64,000 nucleotides of DNA, taken from positions 496,001-560,000 of the forward strand of contig NZ_JACHDY010000001.1 of assembly GCF_014201315.1 (NCBI RefSeq), read 5' to 3'. The position numbers and the translations under genes are program-made. This stretch comes from Edaphobacter lichenicola. Lineage in GTDB: Bacteria; Acidobacteriota; Terriglobia; Terriglobales; Acidobacteriaceae. Below the pieces are notes generated by a model. It searched no databases. It saw only the letters and a list, made by a program, of their open reading frames with translations, and was not told the DNA's origin. Shown in pieces: positions 26,296-35,690 of the stretch. Within the stretch, counting starts at the first letter, position 1. Every line of letters starts with the position of its first letter.

Positions 26296-27084
26296 ATGCA
26301 AATCGATCGTCGAGCCTTCCTTGCGACCCTCGGAACGGCCGCCGCTATCAAAGCCATGCACTCCGAGGCGCTCGCCGAGGCACTTGAACACCACATGATA
26401 GAAAACCTCGACGCGGAGACCACCAAGGACGAGCTAAAGGTTCGTCTCGGCACGGGACTATTGTTCGGCGGGCCCCTGCCGAGTGGCAAGGCACCGGCGG
26501 TGCTGACGAAGCTGGAGCCGATGCCGGAGAAGCCGACATTGGTCGATTTCTTTAAGTACCGGTTCGCGCCAGCGACCGCGAAGCATGTCTTGCAGAGCGC
26601 GACTGATGCTATGAAAAAAGGCGAGAGAGAGGAATTGATCCTCGCCTGCCTTCTTCATGATGTTGTGCTCAACCTGATCAAGGTTGATCACGGGTGGTGG
26701 GGTGCGCAGATGATGGAGCCCTACGTCTCGGAGAAGATCAGTTGGGGCATCCGCTATCACCAAGCCTTACGCTTCTACCCGGATCCGTCGGTCGGCTATG
26801 AGTACCCAGAGATGTACAACCAGATCTTCGGCAAGGACTATGTGCCGCCCCCCTACATCAAGCAAGCCTACGAGTATGCCCGCAACCACAAGTCATACAT
26901 GGACGCGCGCATGATCACTGTGCACGACCTCTACGCTTTCGATCCGGCAATGAAGGTGTCGATAGATCCGTTCATCGACATCATCGGTCGTCACTTCAAA
27001 CAACCGAAGGAAGGGCTCGGGTACGACAATAGCCCCGTCGCGCACATGTGGCGGACACTCATCTTTCCGGACACCCCGCTCTAA
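26296..27084 (+). CDS. HD-superfamily-like protein with Tat-type signal
   Basis: The 262-residue protein starts with MQIDRRAFLATLGTAAA, which has the twin arginines of a Tat signal. The middle contains LLHDVVLNLIKVDHGWWGAQ followed by GIRYHQALRF, a His/Asp pattern like HD-domain metal enzymes. A later VHDLYAF may add another ligand. The substrate is unknown, and the HD assignment is tentative because the spacing differs from classic HD hydrolases. A purine-rich AGGAGG site lies upstream of the ATG. Confidence 0.75.
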   Translation: MQIDRRAFLATLGTAAAIKAMHSEALAEALEHHMIENLDAETTKDELKVRLGTGLLFGGPLPSGKAPAVLTKLEPMPEKPTLVDFFKYRFAPATAKHVLQSATDAMKKGEREELILACLLHDVVLNLIKVDHGWWGAQMMEPYVSEKISWGIRYHQALRFYPDPSVGYEYPEMYNQIFGKDYVPPPYIKQAYEYARNHKSYMDARMITVHDLYAFDPAMKVSIDPFIDIIGRHFKQPKEGLGYDNSPVAHMWRTLIFPDTPL

Positions 27085-27118
27085 GTCGCCCGATTTTTTT
27101 GGGGTGGGGCAGCCGGCC

Positions 27119-27688
27119 TTAGCTCGTTCTGGATCTGCGGTGCCGGAGTATGGTGATTGCTCCGAGGATTCCGGTTGCCATCAGGGCGAAGGAGGAGGGT
27201 TCGGGAACGGTTGAGTTGGTGAGAGGTTCGATGGTGAGGGTGCCGGGGTAAGGTGGGAGAAATGGGATGTCGGTTTCGTACAGGCCGTCGAAGGTTCCGG
27301 TGAGAAAGGTGGGAGCGTCAACGGGACCGGTGAAGAGAAGCGGTAACAAGATCTGGGTGAAGGCCCTGCTTGGGGGAATAGGGCCAGACTGGTAAAAGGC
27401 GTACCCGACTAACATTTCGGTGGGCGATAGCTGGATGAAATGGACGAGGAGGTTTTCGGAGCCGGACTGGCCGAGAGCGGTGATGCAGTAGTCCGGGGGG
27501 CATGAGCCCAAAAAGCCGCCCAGGTAGGGTTGAGGGGAGGCGGGAAGGTCGATGGTGATGATGCCTGTGAAGCCGTCGGAGATGTGGGGGAAGTTGAAGG
27601 CGAGCTGGTCGATGGTGTCGGCGTGAGCGGTTAGGGGGATGGACAAGGCAGAGGCAAGGAGGGCAAGGGCGAAGAGAGTTTTGCGCAT
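27119..27688 (-). CDS. PEP-CTERM sorting domain protein
   Basis: The 189-residue secreted protein has a signal peptide (LFALALLASALSIPLTAHA). Its C-terminus is a PEP-CTERM tail: VPEPSSFALMATGILGAI then basic LRHRRSR. Such tails are cut by exosortase and go with exopolysaccharide export. The middle is a beta-rich domain of unknown function with a Cys pair (GSCPPDYC). Confidence 0.9.
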   Translation of the reverse strand: MRKTLFALALLASALSIPLTAHADTIDQLAFNFPHISDGFTGIITIDLPASPQPYLGGFLGSCPPDYCITALGQSGSENLLVHFIQLSPTEMLVGYAFYQSGPIPPSRAFTQILLPLLFTGPVDAPTFLTGTFDGLYETDIPFLPPYPGTLTIEPLTNSTVPEPSSFALMATGILGAITILRHRRSRTS

Positions 27689-27769
27689 GAGTGGATCCCT
27701 TCTCGAAATTTGAGTGGGATAAGGGTGCGCCTTGGTCTGGGGGGCGTCAAGTGAATTTGCGGGGCGGAG

Positions 27770-27834
27770 GGAGCGGTTCGAGGTTCGCTCGAATGCCCAC
27801 TCATGCGATGAAGCTGCATGAATGGGGCACCCGG
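27770..27834 (+). repeat. dispersed hairpin repeat, copy C
   Basis: Reads GGAGCGGTTCGAGGTTCGCT, then CGAATGCCCACTCATGCG and the TGCATGAATGGGGCACCC arm. It lies between pyrF and the PEP-CTERM gene, directly at the 3' end of pyrF. Confidence 0.85.
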
Positions 27835-27843
27835 CTTCGATTT

Positions 27844-28566
27844 TTAGCTATTTTTCTGGGGGGCTTCGGCTTGGGCGATTTCGTCGAGGATGGCTTGGGC
27901 GGCGGCGGCGGGGTTTGGGGCCTGAGTGATGGGGCGGCCTACGACGAGCATGGAGGCTCCTGCGGCGATGGCCTGGGCGGGGGTGGCGATGCGCTTCTGG
28001 TCCCCGATGGCGGTGCCTGCGGGGCGGATTCCGGGGATTACGAGGAGGGTGTCGGGGCCGGTGGCTGTGCGGACGGCGGCTACCTCTTCGGCGGAGCAGA
28101 CGAAGCCGTCTATGCCGGATTGGGTGGCGAGCCTGGCGAGGCGAAGGACCTGGTCTGCGGGGGAGGCGGTGATGCCTGTGCCTGCGAGTTGTGCGGCGTC
28201 CATGCTGGTGAGGACGGTGACGGCGAGGAGTCGGGGGGAGCCGGGGGCGCGAGCGGCTTCGGCTGCTGCGGCCATCATGGCGGCTCCTCCGCTGGCGTGG
28301 AGGGTGAGGAGGCCGGCTCCGGCTTGTGTGGCGGAGCGGACGGCACCGGCTACGGTGTTGGGGATGTCGTGGAGTTTGAGGTCGAGGAAGACGTCGAAGC
28401 CGCGGTCGCGGAGTTCGCGGACGACGGTAGTGCCGGCGGCGTAGTAGAGCTCCATGCCGACCTTGAACCATTGGCAGGTGTGGCCGAGAGTGTCGACTAG
28501 TTTAAGGGCTTGCTGGGCGTCGGGGTAGTCGAGGGCTACTGCCAGGCGAGCTTTTGGGTCGGGCAT
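27844..28566 (-). CDS. pyrF: orotidine 5'-phosphate decarboxylase
   Basis: The last step of UMP synthesis, 240 residues. The catalytic Lys/Asp motif is DLKLHDIPNT. Other family blocks are LAVALDYPD, TLHASGG, TVLTSMD and VIPGIRP, with phosphate binding at VVGRPIT. The gene is unusually GC-rich, which explains long open frames on its other strand. Confidence 0.97.
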   Translation of the reverse strand: MPDPKARLAVALDYPDAQQALKLVDTLGHTCQWFKVGMELYYAAGTTVVRELRDRGFDVFLDLKLHDIPNTVAGAVRSATQAGAGLLTLHASGGAAMMAAAAEAARAPGSPRLLAVTVLTSMDAAQLAGTGITASPADQVLRLARLATQSGIDGFVCSAEEVAAVRTATGPDTLLVIPGIRPAGTAIGDQKRIATPAQAIAAGASMLVVGRPITQAPNPAAAAQAILDEIAQAEAPQKNS

Positions 28567-28673
28567 GAGGTTAGTTTAACTTCTTGCGGCGACAGATGGG
28601 TGGAGAAAAGCTGAGTGCGGCGCTTGGTGCGTGGGTTTGATTGGCGAAGAGGTTCGCGCTGGGTGTTCGAAGG

Positions 28674-28803
28674 CCCACATCTCAGCGTCGAGATTTGCGG
28701 CTAGAAGGAGCGGTTCGAGCTTTGCTCGAATGCCCACTCATGCGATGAAGCTGCATGAATGGGGCACCCGCAGACGGCCTACATCTCAAAGGTCGAGATG
28801 TGG
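28674..28803 (+). repeat. dispersed hairpin repeat, copy D with flanking hairpins
   Basis: The core copy is 28706-28769 with perfect TTCGAGC-TTT-GCTCGAA stem. It is preceded at 28674 by CCCACATCTC...GAGATTTGCGG, and followed at 28777-28803 by a CCTACATCTC/GAGATGTGGG hairpin. Confidence 0.85.
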
Positions 28804-28834
28804 GCACTCGTTGATACTGTAGAGTGGCCGTTGC

Positions 28835-29431
28835 TCAGTGGCCTCCGTCGTCGGCTAACAACTTACGCACGACGCCGTGGATAGCCTGTGGTCCGAAGTG
28901 CGAGGTTGCAGGCCCCGTGAAGACCATCGTCATGTTCGAGTATGGGACCTCCGCTCCTCCAGTGATGCAAACCTGTAGCATCGTTGCAGGCGGTTTGGGC
29001 TCGAAGAGGGCGTTGCTTCCATTCCCCGTGATCAGGTTTACCGTGCTGGTGATCTGAAAGCCTCTAGTGGTGGCAGGGCTGAAGGTGGGGCAGCCAATCA
29101 TGTTCCAGATGACCCTGACGTTGGTCAACCGGATGTGGTGCGTGTGAGCGTTCTGTCCGCCCGCGGTCGCATCTGGTGTACCTGCTGTGATCGCATAGTC
29201 GGACATTGTCATGTCTGCTGCGAAGTCGGCGAAGTCGGATTCACCGTGAATGTCGAATGCCCATTGACCATGCATCTCCCAAGGGCCGCCTTTGACCGTT
29301 GAGGGGGAGTAATCGTTGATTAAGCCTTTGAAGTGCAGCTGCTCGCGCTCCTGGGCCCAAGTGCAGGTAGCTGAAACCAGCACAAAGAGGGAGAGCATGC
29401 GCACCGCCGAAGTGAGGGTTTTGATTTTCAT
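28835..29431 (-). CDS. secreted hypothetical protein
   Basis: A 198-residue protein with signal peptide (MLSLFVLVSATCTWAQ). The ATG at 29431 has GGAGA upstream, so it is preferred to the longer frame from 29467. The mature part is beta-rich and has a His-rich stretch HTHHIRL. It also has WAFDIHGESDFADFAADMTM. I do not recognise the family. It is likely periplasmic. Confidence 0.75.
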   Translation of the reverse strand: MKIKTLTSAVRMLSLFVLVSATCTWAQEREQLHFKGLINDYSPSTVKGGPWEMHGQWAFDIHGESDFADFAADMTMSDYAITAGTPDATAGGQNAHTHHIRLTNVRVIWNMIGCPTFSPATTRGFQITSTVNLITGNGSNALFEPKPPATMLQVCITGGAEVPYSNMTMVFTGPATSHFGPQAIHGVVRKLLADDGGH

Positions 29432-29720
29432 GAAGGATCTCCAGTTTGGAATTGACGCCTGAGTCACCGAAAATTCGTAGAACGCCCAAAGAGCGAACTG
29501 CCTGGGAATCGATGAAAGTGAGCCAAAACTTCAGCGACTTCGCGCCTGATTGGTGACACCATCGAGTACGCTGCACTGTTGGGTCAAGCAGCAAGACGCG
29601 GAACGGCTACATGCCGTCAAATGCCGTCTTTTGCGGTGCCGGCTGACAGGATTACAATTAGCTCGCCTCCCTGCGATAACGTTTCTCGCTGCGATACGCT
29701 GAATTGCTCTGGAGATCTCT

Positions 29721-31520
29721 ATGGGTGAGCCGTCGTATGAAATCCCGCCAGTAGAGAAGCCAGCGGAAAAGCGCCTCGATTCGTGGAAGGAGATCGCGAC
29801 CTATCTGAATCGCGATGTGACGACGGTTCAGCGCTGGGAGAAGCGAGAGGGGATGCCGGTTCATCGGCATGTGCATGACAAGCGCGGCTCCGTCTATGCT
29901 CTAAGCGAAGAACTCGACGGGTGGATTCTGAGTCGAAGCCGGCGTGCGGACGAGTCTGACAAAGAGCCTGAGGAGGAGATACCCCAGGCAGAGGCGAACG
30001 GTGATGACGCGATGCCGGTGTGGAGAGGCCGCCACTGGGTTGCTTTGGCTGTCGTCCTTTGCCTGTTCCTGTCGGCTGCTGCGTGGCTCGTGCTCCGGCA
30101 TCGCGCGACGGTTAAGGTTGAGCCGAAAGATACGCCTGAGTCCAGGATTCGTTCGCTGGCTGTGCTGCCTCTGCGGAATCTGTCAGGGGATACTGCGCAG
30201 GATTACCTGGCCGACGGTATCACCGAAGCTCTCACTGGACGCCTGTCAAACATCCACGATCTGCATGTGACCTCTCACACGTCCGTGATTCGCTTCAGAG
30301 ATCCGCAGCTTTCTACCCCGGAGATCGCGAAGGCACTTGGTGTGGACGCTGTTGTCGAAGGCTCTGTCATAAAAGAAGGGGATCGTATTCGCGTTACGGC
30401 CCAGCTGATTCGCGGCTCTACCGACGAGCACTTCTGGTCAGAGACCTATGACCGCGAGATGCGAGACGTGCTTCCTCTTGAGAGCGAATTAGCGCGATCC
30501 ATTGCGGAAAAAGTGGAGGTAACGGTGAGCGGGGAGGAGCACAGCCGGCTCATCTCTGCACGACCTGTTGCGCCTGAGGTGTATGAGAGCTATTTGAAAG
30601 GGAGATTTGTCTTAGAACAGGGAAACATAACCGGCGTTGAGCAAAGCATTCGTGATTTCGAGGACGCTCTAAAGAGGGATTCGAGCTTTGCCCCAGCTTA
30701 CCTGGGACTTGCCAAGGCCTACACCAGGCTTGGAACAGTCTTTGCCGGAGCCCCTCCGGAGACGACGCGGCCAAAGGTGAAGAGCTTCGCCCGACGTGCC
30801 CTAGCACTAGACCCTGCTCTCGTTGAAGCTCACGTATTGTTGGCAAATGTCCTGCAGGAGGAGTGGCACTGGACCGAAGCCGAGACCGAGTACAAACGCG
30901 CTCTCGAGTTGAACCCTAACGACGCCGAAGCCCACGCGGAGTTTGCTTTGTGGCTGCTATGCCAGGGACGTACGAACGAAGCGGCGGCCTGGATAGAGCA
31001 GGCCCGGGCATTGGATCCGGTTGGGGTCTCTGGTGGTAGCATATCGTGGATTGCTTTCCAGTCACACCGGTACGAGGATGCCATTCGCGAGTCGCGCAGC
31101 GCGTTGGCCGTTCAGCCAGAGAATGCGAACAATCTTCTGGGCCTGGGATTTGCGCTGATCGCCAACAATCAGCCGGGAGACGCAATTCCAGTGTTGGAAA
31201 AGGCACACACTCTCTCACCGGGGAGTCCTGCTGTCATGGGCGTGCTGATCAGAGCGTACGCTCATGCGGGGCGGCGCAGCGATGCGGTCCGGCTCCTCGA
31301 GGAACTTAAACAGCGCAAGAAGAACGGCTACGTTCCCGCGGGTGCTTTCGTGAACGCCTATCTCGGCCTCGGAGATAACGAACAGGCCTTCTACTGGCTC
31401 GAACAAGCGTACAGGGAACAATCGAATATCCTGCAGTTCCTCAAAACCCATCCATATTTTGACCCGATTCGAGGGGACCCCAGGTTCGCTGAGTTGGTTC
31501 GTCGGGTGGGGCTTGGCTAA
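29721..31520 (+). CDS. HTH-TolB-like-TPR regulator, membrane anchored
   Basis: The 599-residue protein has an N-terminal MerR/excisionase-type helix-turn-helix (DSWKEIATYLNRDVTTVQRW). A membrane segment (WVALAVVLCLFLSAAAWLVL) lies near residues 108-128. A TolB N-terminal-like domain follows (IRSLAVLPLRNLSGD). The rest is several TPR repeats up to the C-terminus. The architecture resembles CadC-type one-component regulators and is common in Acidobacteria. Targets are unknown. Confidence 0.88.
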   Translation: MGEPSYEIPPVEKPAEKRLDSWKEIATYLNRDVTTVQRWEKREGMPVHRHVHDKRGSVYALSEELDGWILSRSRRADESDKEPEEEIPQAEANGDDAMPVWRGRHWVALAVVLCLFLSAAAWLVLRHRATVKVEPKDTPESRIRSLAVLPLRNLSGDTAQDYLADGITEALTGRLSNIHDLHVTSHTSVIRFRDPQLSTPEIAKALGVDAVVEGSVIKEGDRIRVTAQLIRGSTDEHFWSETYDREMRDVLPLESELARSIAEKVEVTVSGEEHSRLISARPVAPEVYESYLKGRFVLEQGNITGVEQSIRDFEDALKRDSSFAPAYLGLAKAYTRLGTVFAGAPPETTRPKVKSFARRALALDPALVEAHVLLANVLQEEWHWTEAETEYKRALELNPNDAEAHAEFALWLLCQGRTNEAAAWIEQARALDPVGVSGGSISWIAFQSHRYEDAIRESRSALAVQPENANNLLGLGFALIANNQPGDAIPVLEKAHTLSPGSPAVMGVLIRAYAHAGRRSDAVRLLEELKQRKKNGYVPAGAFVNAYLGLGDNEQAFYWLEQAYREQSNILQFLKTHPYFDPIRGDPRFAELVRRVGLG

Positions 31521-31618
31521 GTCCACTCGATAAGGCGAATAAAGGAGTAATAGAACCGATCTGCCTTCGTGGCTGGGGTTCTCGTCTTTAGTTTTGATTT
31601 TGTCGATAATAGAGGTCT

Positions 31619-33484
31619 ATGTCGAAACGTGAATTTCAAACTGAAGTTAGTCAGCTGCTGCAACTGATCATCCACTCGCTTTACTCTCACCCTGAGATCT
31701 TTCTTCGTGAACTGGTGTCGAACTCGTCCGATGCGTTGGATAAGCTTCGCCATCTGACGCTGACGGACGAGGCTTATAAGGCGCTGCCGTTCAATCCGCG
31801 GATCGACCTGGACCTGGACGAGGAGAAGAAGACTCTTACGATCAGTGATACCGGCATCGGGATGAATGAGGAGGATCTGACTTCGAACCTGGGTACGATT
31901 GCGCGGTCGGGTACGAAGAACTTTCTGTCGCAGCTTTCGGGAGATGCGAAGAAGGATTCGAATCTGATCGGGCAGTTCGGCGTTGGGTTCTACAGCGTGT
32001 TCATGGTGGCGGATAAGGTCGAGGTTGTGTCGCGCAAGGCTGGGGAGGAGCAGGCGTGGCGGTGGGTGAGCGACGGCAAGACTGGATTTGATGTTGAGCC
32101 TGCCGAGCGTGACGTTGCCGGGACTACGCTGGTAATTCACTTCAATGACGAGGGTGCCCAGTACGCGAATAGCTGGCGGCTGCAGGAGATTGTTAAGAAG
32201 TACTCGAACCACATTGCGTTTCCTATCTTTCTCACCTACGACAAGAGTGAGTGGAATGAGGCGGAGAAGAAGTCGGATAAGGTTCGCACAACGGAGCAGG
32301 TGAATGCGGCGAGTGCATTGTGGCGGCGACCGAAGAGCGAGTTGACGGATGAGGACTACAAGGAGCTTTATAAGTCGGTGTCGGGCGGGTGGGATGATCC
32401 TCTGTTCTGGTTCCATACAAAGGCAGAGGGGAGCCTGGAGTACACAACGCTGTTTTATATTCCTGCGAAGGCTCCGCTTGATTTGTATAACGCGGAGTAC
32501 AAGGTCGGGGTGAAGCTTTATGTGAAGCGCGTCTTCATCATGGATGATGCGAAGGAGCTTCTGCCGCAGTACCTGCGATTTGTGCGTGGAATTATCGACA
32601 GCGAAGATCTTCCGCTGAATGTGAGCCGCGAGATTTTGCAGCAGAATAAAATGCTGACGACGATTCGCACGGCCAGCGTGAAGAAGATTCTCTCTGAGCT
32701 GAAGAACATTGCAGCGAATCAGCCGGAGGAGTATCTGAAGTTTATTGCGGAGTACAACCGTCCGTTGAAGGAGGGGCTGTACGGGGACTATGCGAATCGC
32801 GAGACGCTGCTGGAGCTGGTGCGGTTCAAGTCGACCAAGGTGGAGGGGCTGACGAGTCTTGCGGAGGTGAAATCGCGGATGAAGGAAGACCAGAAGAGCA
32901 TCTACTACATTACGGGTGGGGCGGAGTCGCTGCTGCGGACCTCGCCGCTGCTGGAGATTTATAAGAAGAAGGACGTTGAAGTTCTGATTCTTGATGATGA
33001 CTTCGATGAGGTGATCTTCTCCGGCGTCGAGAAGTATGGCGAGATCGACATGAAGGCGGTGAATAAATCTTCTACCAGCGAGGATCTGAAGAGCGAGGAT
33101 GAGGCGGATAAGAGCGAGAGCCTGAAGCCGCTGATCGAGATGCTGAAGAAGACGCTGGGGGATCGGGTGAAGGATGTGCGGGCCTCGGTGCGGCTTGCGG
33201 ATAGTCCTTCGTGCATTGTGTCGGACGAGGAGGAGCCGTCGCTGAAGATGCAGCAGATGATGCGGGCGATGGGGCAGAAGGATCTTCCTGCGCTGAAGCC
33301 TACGCTGGAGATCAATCCGGATCATGAGATTGTGAAGAAGCTGCTGGCGCGGTCGGATGATTCGGTGGCGCAGGATGCGGCGTGGCTGCTGTTTGATCAG
33401 GCTCTGCTGATGGAGGGTGTGACGATTCAGGATCCTGCGGCGTTTGTGCAGCGGCTTAATCGCGTTTTGAATCTTTCTGTCTAG
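31619..33484 (+). CDS. htpG: molecular chaperone HtpG (Hsp90)
   Basis: Bacterial Hsp90, 621 residues. The N-terminal ATPase has ELVSNSSDALDKLR, DTGIGM and GQFGVGFYS. The middle domain has NVSREILQQN, and the dimerisation domain ends the protein. The ATG at 31619 gives the usual N-terminus. A 669-residue frame on the opposite strand is a shadow of this gene. Confidence 0.98.
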   Translation: MSKREFQTEVSQLLQLIIHSLYSHPEIFLRELVSNSSDALDKLRHLTLTDEAYKALPFNPRIDLDLDEEKKTLTISDTGIGMNEEDLTSNLGTIARSGTKNFLSQLSGDAKKDSNLIGQFGVGFYSVFMVADKVEVVSRKAGEEQAWRWVSDGKTGFDVEPAERDVAGTTLVIHFNDEGAQYANSWRLQEIVKKYSNHIAFPIFLTYDKSEWNEAEKKSDKVRTTEQVNAASALWRRPKSELTDEDYKELYKSVSGGWDDPLFWFHTKAEGSLEYTTLFYIPAKAPLDLYNAEYKVGVKLYVKRVFIMDDAKELLPQYLRFVRGIIDSEDLPLNVSREILQQNKMLTTIRTASVKKILSELKNIAANQPEEYLKFIAEYNRPLKEGLYGDYANRETLLELVRFKSTKVEGLTSLAEVKSRMKEDQKSIYYITGGAESLLRTSPLLEIYKKKDVEVLILDDDFDEVIFSGVEKYGEIDMKAVNKSSTSEDLKSEDEADKSESLKPLIEMLKKTLGDRVKDVRASVRLADSPSCIVSDEEEPSLKMQQMMRAMGQKDLPALKPTLEINPDHEIVKKLLARSDDSVAQDAAWLLFDQALLMEGVTIQDPAAFVQRLNRVLNLSV

Positions 33485-33494
33485 AGGCTCTCGT

Positions 33495-33519
33495 AGCGGC
33501 TGTGGGGTGTGCAGCCGCT
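33495..33519 (+). terminator. hairpin after htpG
   Basis: An 8-bp perfect stem, AGCGGCTG/CAGCCGCT, with a 9-nt loop starts 11 bp after the htpG stop. There is no T-tract, so it may be Rho-assisted. Confidence 0.45.
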
Positions 33520-33669
33520 GCGCCATTGCGTTTTTGGCGAAGCGCGGGAGTGATGGACGGGGCGTTTTATTGCATTGGGGATTGACTGGCTTGGGTGAGG
33601 ATTTTTTTTTGCCTTAGGTCTTGAGAAGGGCTAGGGTCTCTTTACTGTGTTTTTAGAACTGGAGGGTTG

Positions 33670-34326
33670 ATGCTGTCTCGCAGGACTCTTTTCAGCTTGC
33701 TGGTTTTGTTTGCGTTCTCCATCTCTTATGCGGCAGTTCCGCAGGCTCCACAGACGCGTCCGGCGCCTGGGGGTGGACAGTCGGGAGGCGAGAAGCCCGG
33801 GGGAGGGAACCCAGGTGGAGGTGGAGGCAATACGCGTCCGCCGGGTGGAGGAAATCCTGGTGGAGGACGGCCTCCGGGGGGTGGAAACACACGTCCGCCC
33901 GGGGGAGGGAATCCTGGAGGGGGAAATAATAATCGTCCTCCGCCGCGGCCTACTCCGAGTCGTCCACCGCCTCGGCCGAATCCGAGTCGACCGCGGCCTC
34001 CGAGTGGGCGACCGCCGCAGTGGGGACGTCCGCCGCAACAGCGTCCGTCGTATAGCTTCAGGAGAAACGACTGGGGATACCTGCACAACTACTACAGGCG
34101 GAATCTTGGGTACATCAACATCGCAACGCGGCCTCGGTTTGTGATTGGCGGATTCTTTCCGTACGCTTACATTCCTTACATCACGGCGCTGCCTCCGAAT
34201 GTGTATGGGTATCTGCCGCCACCACCGCCGGGGTACAACATGGGCTACTACGATGGATATGTTGTGGTGTATGACCCGCTGACTTACTTCATCGCAAACG
34301 TAGTCGATCTGTTGCAGGAGCAGTAG
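33670..34326 (+). CDS. secreted Gly/Pro-rich protein
   Basis: The 218-residue protein has a signal peptide (LFSLLVLFAFSISYA). Residues about 25-125 are low complexity: repeats of RPPGGGNPGGG, then proline/arginine runs like RPPPRPTPSRPPPRP. The C-terminal 90 residues form an aromatic-rich domain with NDWGYLHNYYRRNLGYI and PPNVYGYLPPPPPGY, perhaps a short surface domain. The ATG at 33670 has GGAGG 4 bp upstream. The repeated DNA also gives long open frames in other phases. Confidence 0.8.
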   Translation: MLSRRTLFSLLVLFAFSISYAAVPQAPQTRPAPGGGQSGGEKPGGGNPGGGGGNTRPPGGGNPGGGRPPGGGNTRPPGGGNPGGGNNNRPPPRPTPSRPPPRPNPSRPRPPSGRPPQWGRPPQQRPSYSFRRNDWGYLHNYYRRNLGYINIATRPRFVIGGFFPYAYIPYITALPPNVYGYLPPPPPGYNMGYYDGYVVVYDPLTYFIANVVDLLQEQ

Positions 34327-34437
34327 AGGTGTGGCGGGCCGGAGTCTCGGGATGCTCCGGCCCGCTGCGGTATGGAGTGGCGTTGCATCGAATGACCTTC
34401 TTGCATCGAACGACTATAGGGGACATCTGTTTAAAGT

Positions 34438-34737
34438 ATGAAGAAGAAGAATCCGAGCGCGGAGGTGACCTTGTCGGAGGATCAGTTTCAGGCGATCGCT
34501 CGTGCCCTGAGTGATCCGCGCCGGGTTGCCATTCTGCAGCAGGTGGGGGCCTGCGAGGGGATGGAGTGCAGCGCGCTGCGGGAGCATGAGTCGATCAGTC
34601 CGGCGACGGTGTCCCACCATATGAAGGAGTTGAGCGAGGCGGGGTTGCTTGAGATAAAACGCGTTGGCCGAGGCGCGAATCTCTCTCTGTGCCGGCGGGT
34701 GCTCGATGCTTACGTCAGACGGCTTTCCTCTATTTAG
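34438..34737 (+). CDS. ArsR family transcriptional regulator
   Basis: Winged helix-turn-helix of 99 residues: ALSDPRRVAILQQV, then recognition helix region SPATVSHHMKELSEAGLLEI. No metal-binding Cys cluster like CVCD is seen, although a Cys at about 38 and 43 is present. It lies upstream of an SDR gene with a palindromic site between (34798-34813), so it may control that gene. Confidence 0.88.
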   Translation: MKKKNPSAEVTLSEDQFQAIARALSDPRRVAILQQVGACEGMECSALREHESISPATVSHHMKELSEAGLLEIKRVGRGANLSLCRRVLDAYVRRLSSI

Positions 34738-34797
34738 ATTTTTGGTAAATGACGAATCGGGTTGGACCTTCTCCGCATCTATTTGATAGCGACACTG

Positions 34798-34813
34798 TTC
34801 GATAGATATCGAA
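34798..34813. promoter_or_regulatory. palindromic operator candidate upstream of SDR
   Basis: Perfect 7-bp inverted repeat TTCGATA-GA-TATCGAA, 15 bp before the ATG of the SDR. A half-site TTTGATAG lies at about 34783. The upstream ArsR protein or a TetR/LysR-type regulator could bind it. Confidence 0.5.
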
Positions 34814-34828
34814 ATAAGGAGATTTGAG

Positions 34829-35578
34829 ATGGGAAAGCTTGCAGGGAAGATAGCGGTTGTAACTGGCGCGTCGAAGGGTATTGGCGCTGAGATTGCGAAG
34901 GAGTTGGCGGCGCAGGGCGCGTCTGTCGTGGTGAACTACGCGTCGAGCAAAGAGGGCGCCGATAAGGTCGTCGCAGAGATTGTGAAGGCCGGTGGAAAGG
35001 CGATTGCCGTGGGCGGCAGCGTGGCGAAGGCTGCGGAGATTGACGCGCTCTTTGCTGCGACGAAGAAGGCTTATGGCAGGGTCGATATTCTGGTGAACAA
35101 TGCCGGGGTGTATGAGTTCGCTCCGCTGGAGGGGATTACGGAGGAGTCGATCGACCGGATGCTGGGCATCAATGTGAAGGGATTGTTGCTCGCGACCAGG
35201 GCTGGTGTGGCTCTGTTTCCGGCAGAGGGCGGCAGCGTGATCAATATTGGATCGGTTGCGAGTGACCAGACGCCACCGATGTCGGCGACGTACAGCGGCA
35301 CGAAGGGCGCGGTGGATGCGATTACGCGCGTGTTTGCGAAGGAGCTGGGGCCGAAGAAGATTCGGGTGAACTCGGTAAACCCCGGGCCCGTGGTAACGGA
35401 GGGCTTCAAGTCGGCTGGGGTTGAGGGAAGCGATTTTGAAAAGCAGATGCTGCAGAGCACGCCGCTCGGCCGTATCGGACAGCCGAATGATGTGTCCACC
35501 GTGGTTGCATTCCTGGCTTCGGACGATGCCAAGTGGGTGACCGGTTCGCTGCTGCAGGTTGCGGGTGGGATGCGGTAA
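34829..35578 (+). CDS. SDR family oxidoreductase (FabG-like)
   Basis: Short-chain dehydrogenase of 249 residues. Cofactor loop TGASKGIG, NNAG motif, and catalytic Ser/Tyr/Lys in INIGS and YSGTKGA. C-terminal GSLLQVAGGMR fits classical SDRs. The site AAGGAG precedes the ATG. The substrate is unknown. Confidence 0.92.
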   Translation: MGKLAGKIAVVTGASKGIGAEIAKELAAQGASVVVNYASSKEGADKVVAEIVKAGGKAIAVGGSVAKAAEIDALFAATKKAYGRVDILVNNAGVYEFAPLEGITEESIDRMLGINVKGLLLATRAGVALFPAEGGSVINIGSVASDQTPPMSATYSGTKGAVDAITRVFAKELGPKKIRVNSVNPGPVVTEGFKSAGVEGSDFEKQMLQSTPLGRIGQPNDVSTVVAFLASDDAKWVTGSLLQVAGGMR

Positions 35579-35596
35579 GAGAGTTGCTGAAGGTGG

Positions 35597-35637
35597 GCGC
35601 TTCGGGCTTCGAAATGAAGCTCGGAGCGCTTTTTTTT
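35597..35637 (+). terminator. Rho-independent terminator
   Basis: The 14-bp stem GCGCTTCGGGCTTC with GAAGCTCGGAGCGC (two G-T wobbles) is followed by eight T residues. It lies 19 bp after the SDR stop. Confidence 0.85.
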
Positions 35638-35690
35638 GTTTGCAGGTGGGGGCCCTGCACTGAGCACCTAACTAAGTTGAAGAGACGATC

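Noticed and set aside
31517-33526. A 669-codon frame opposite htpG.
   Set aside because: It has no recognisable domain, is full of Arg, Leu and His, and covers HtpG almost exactly.
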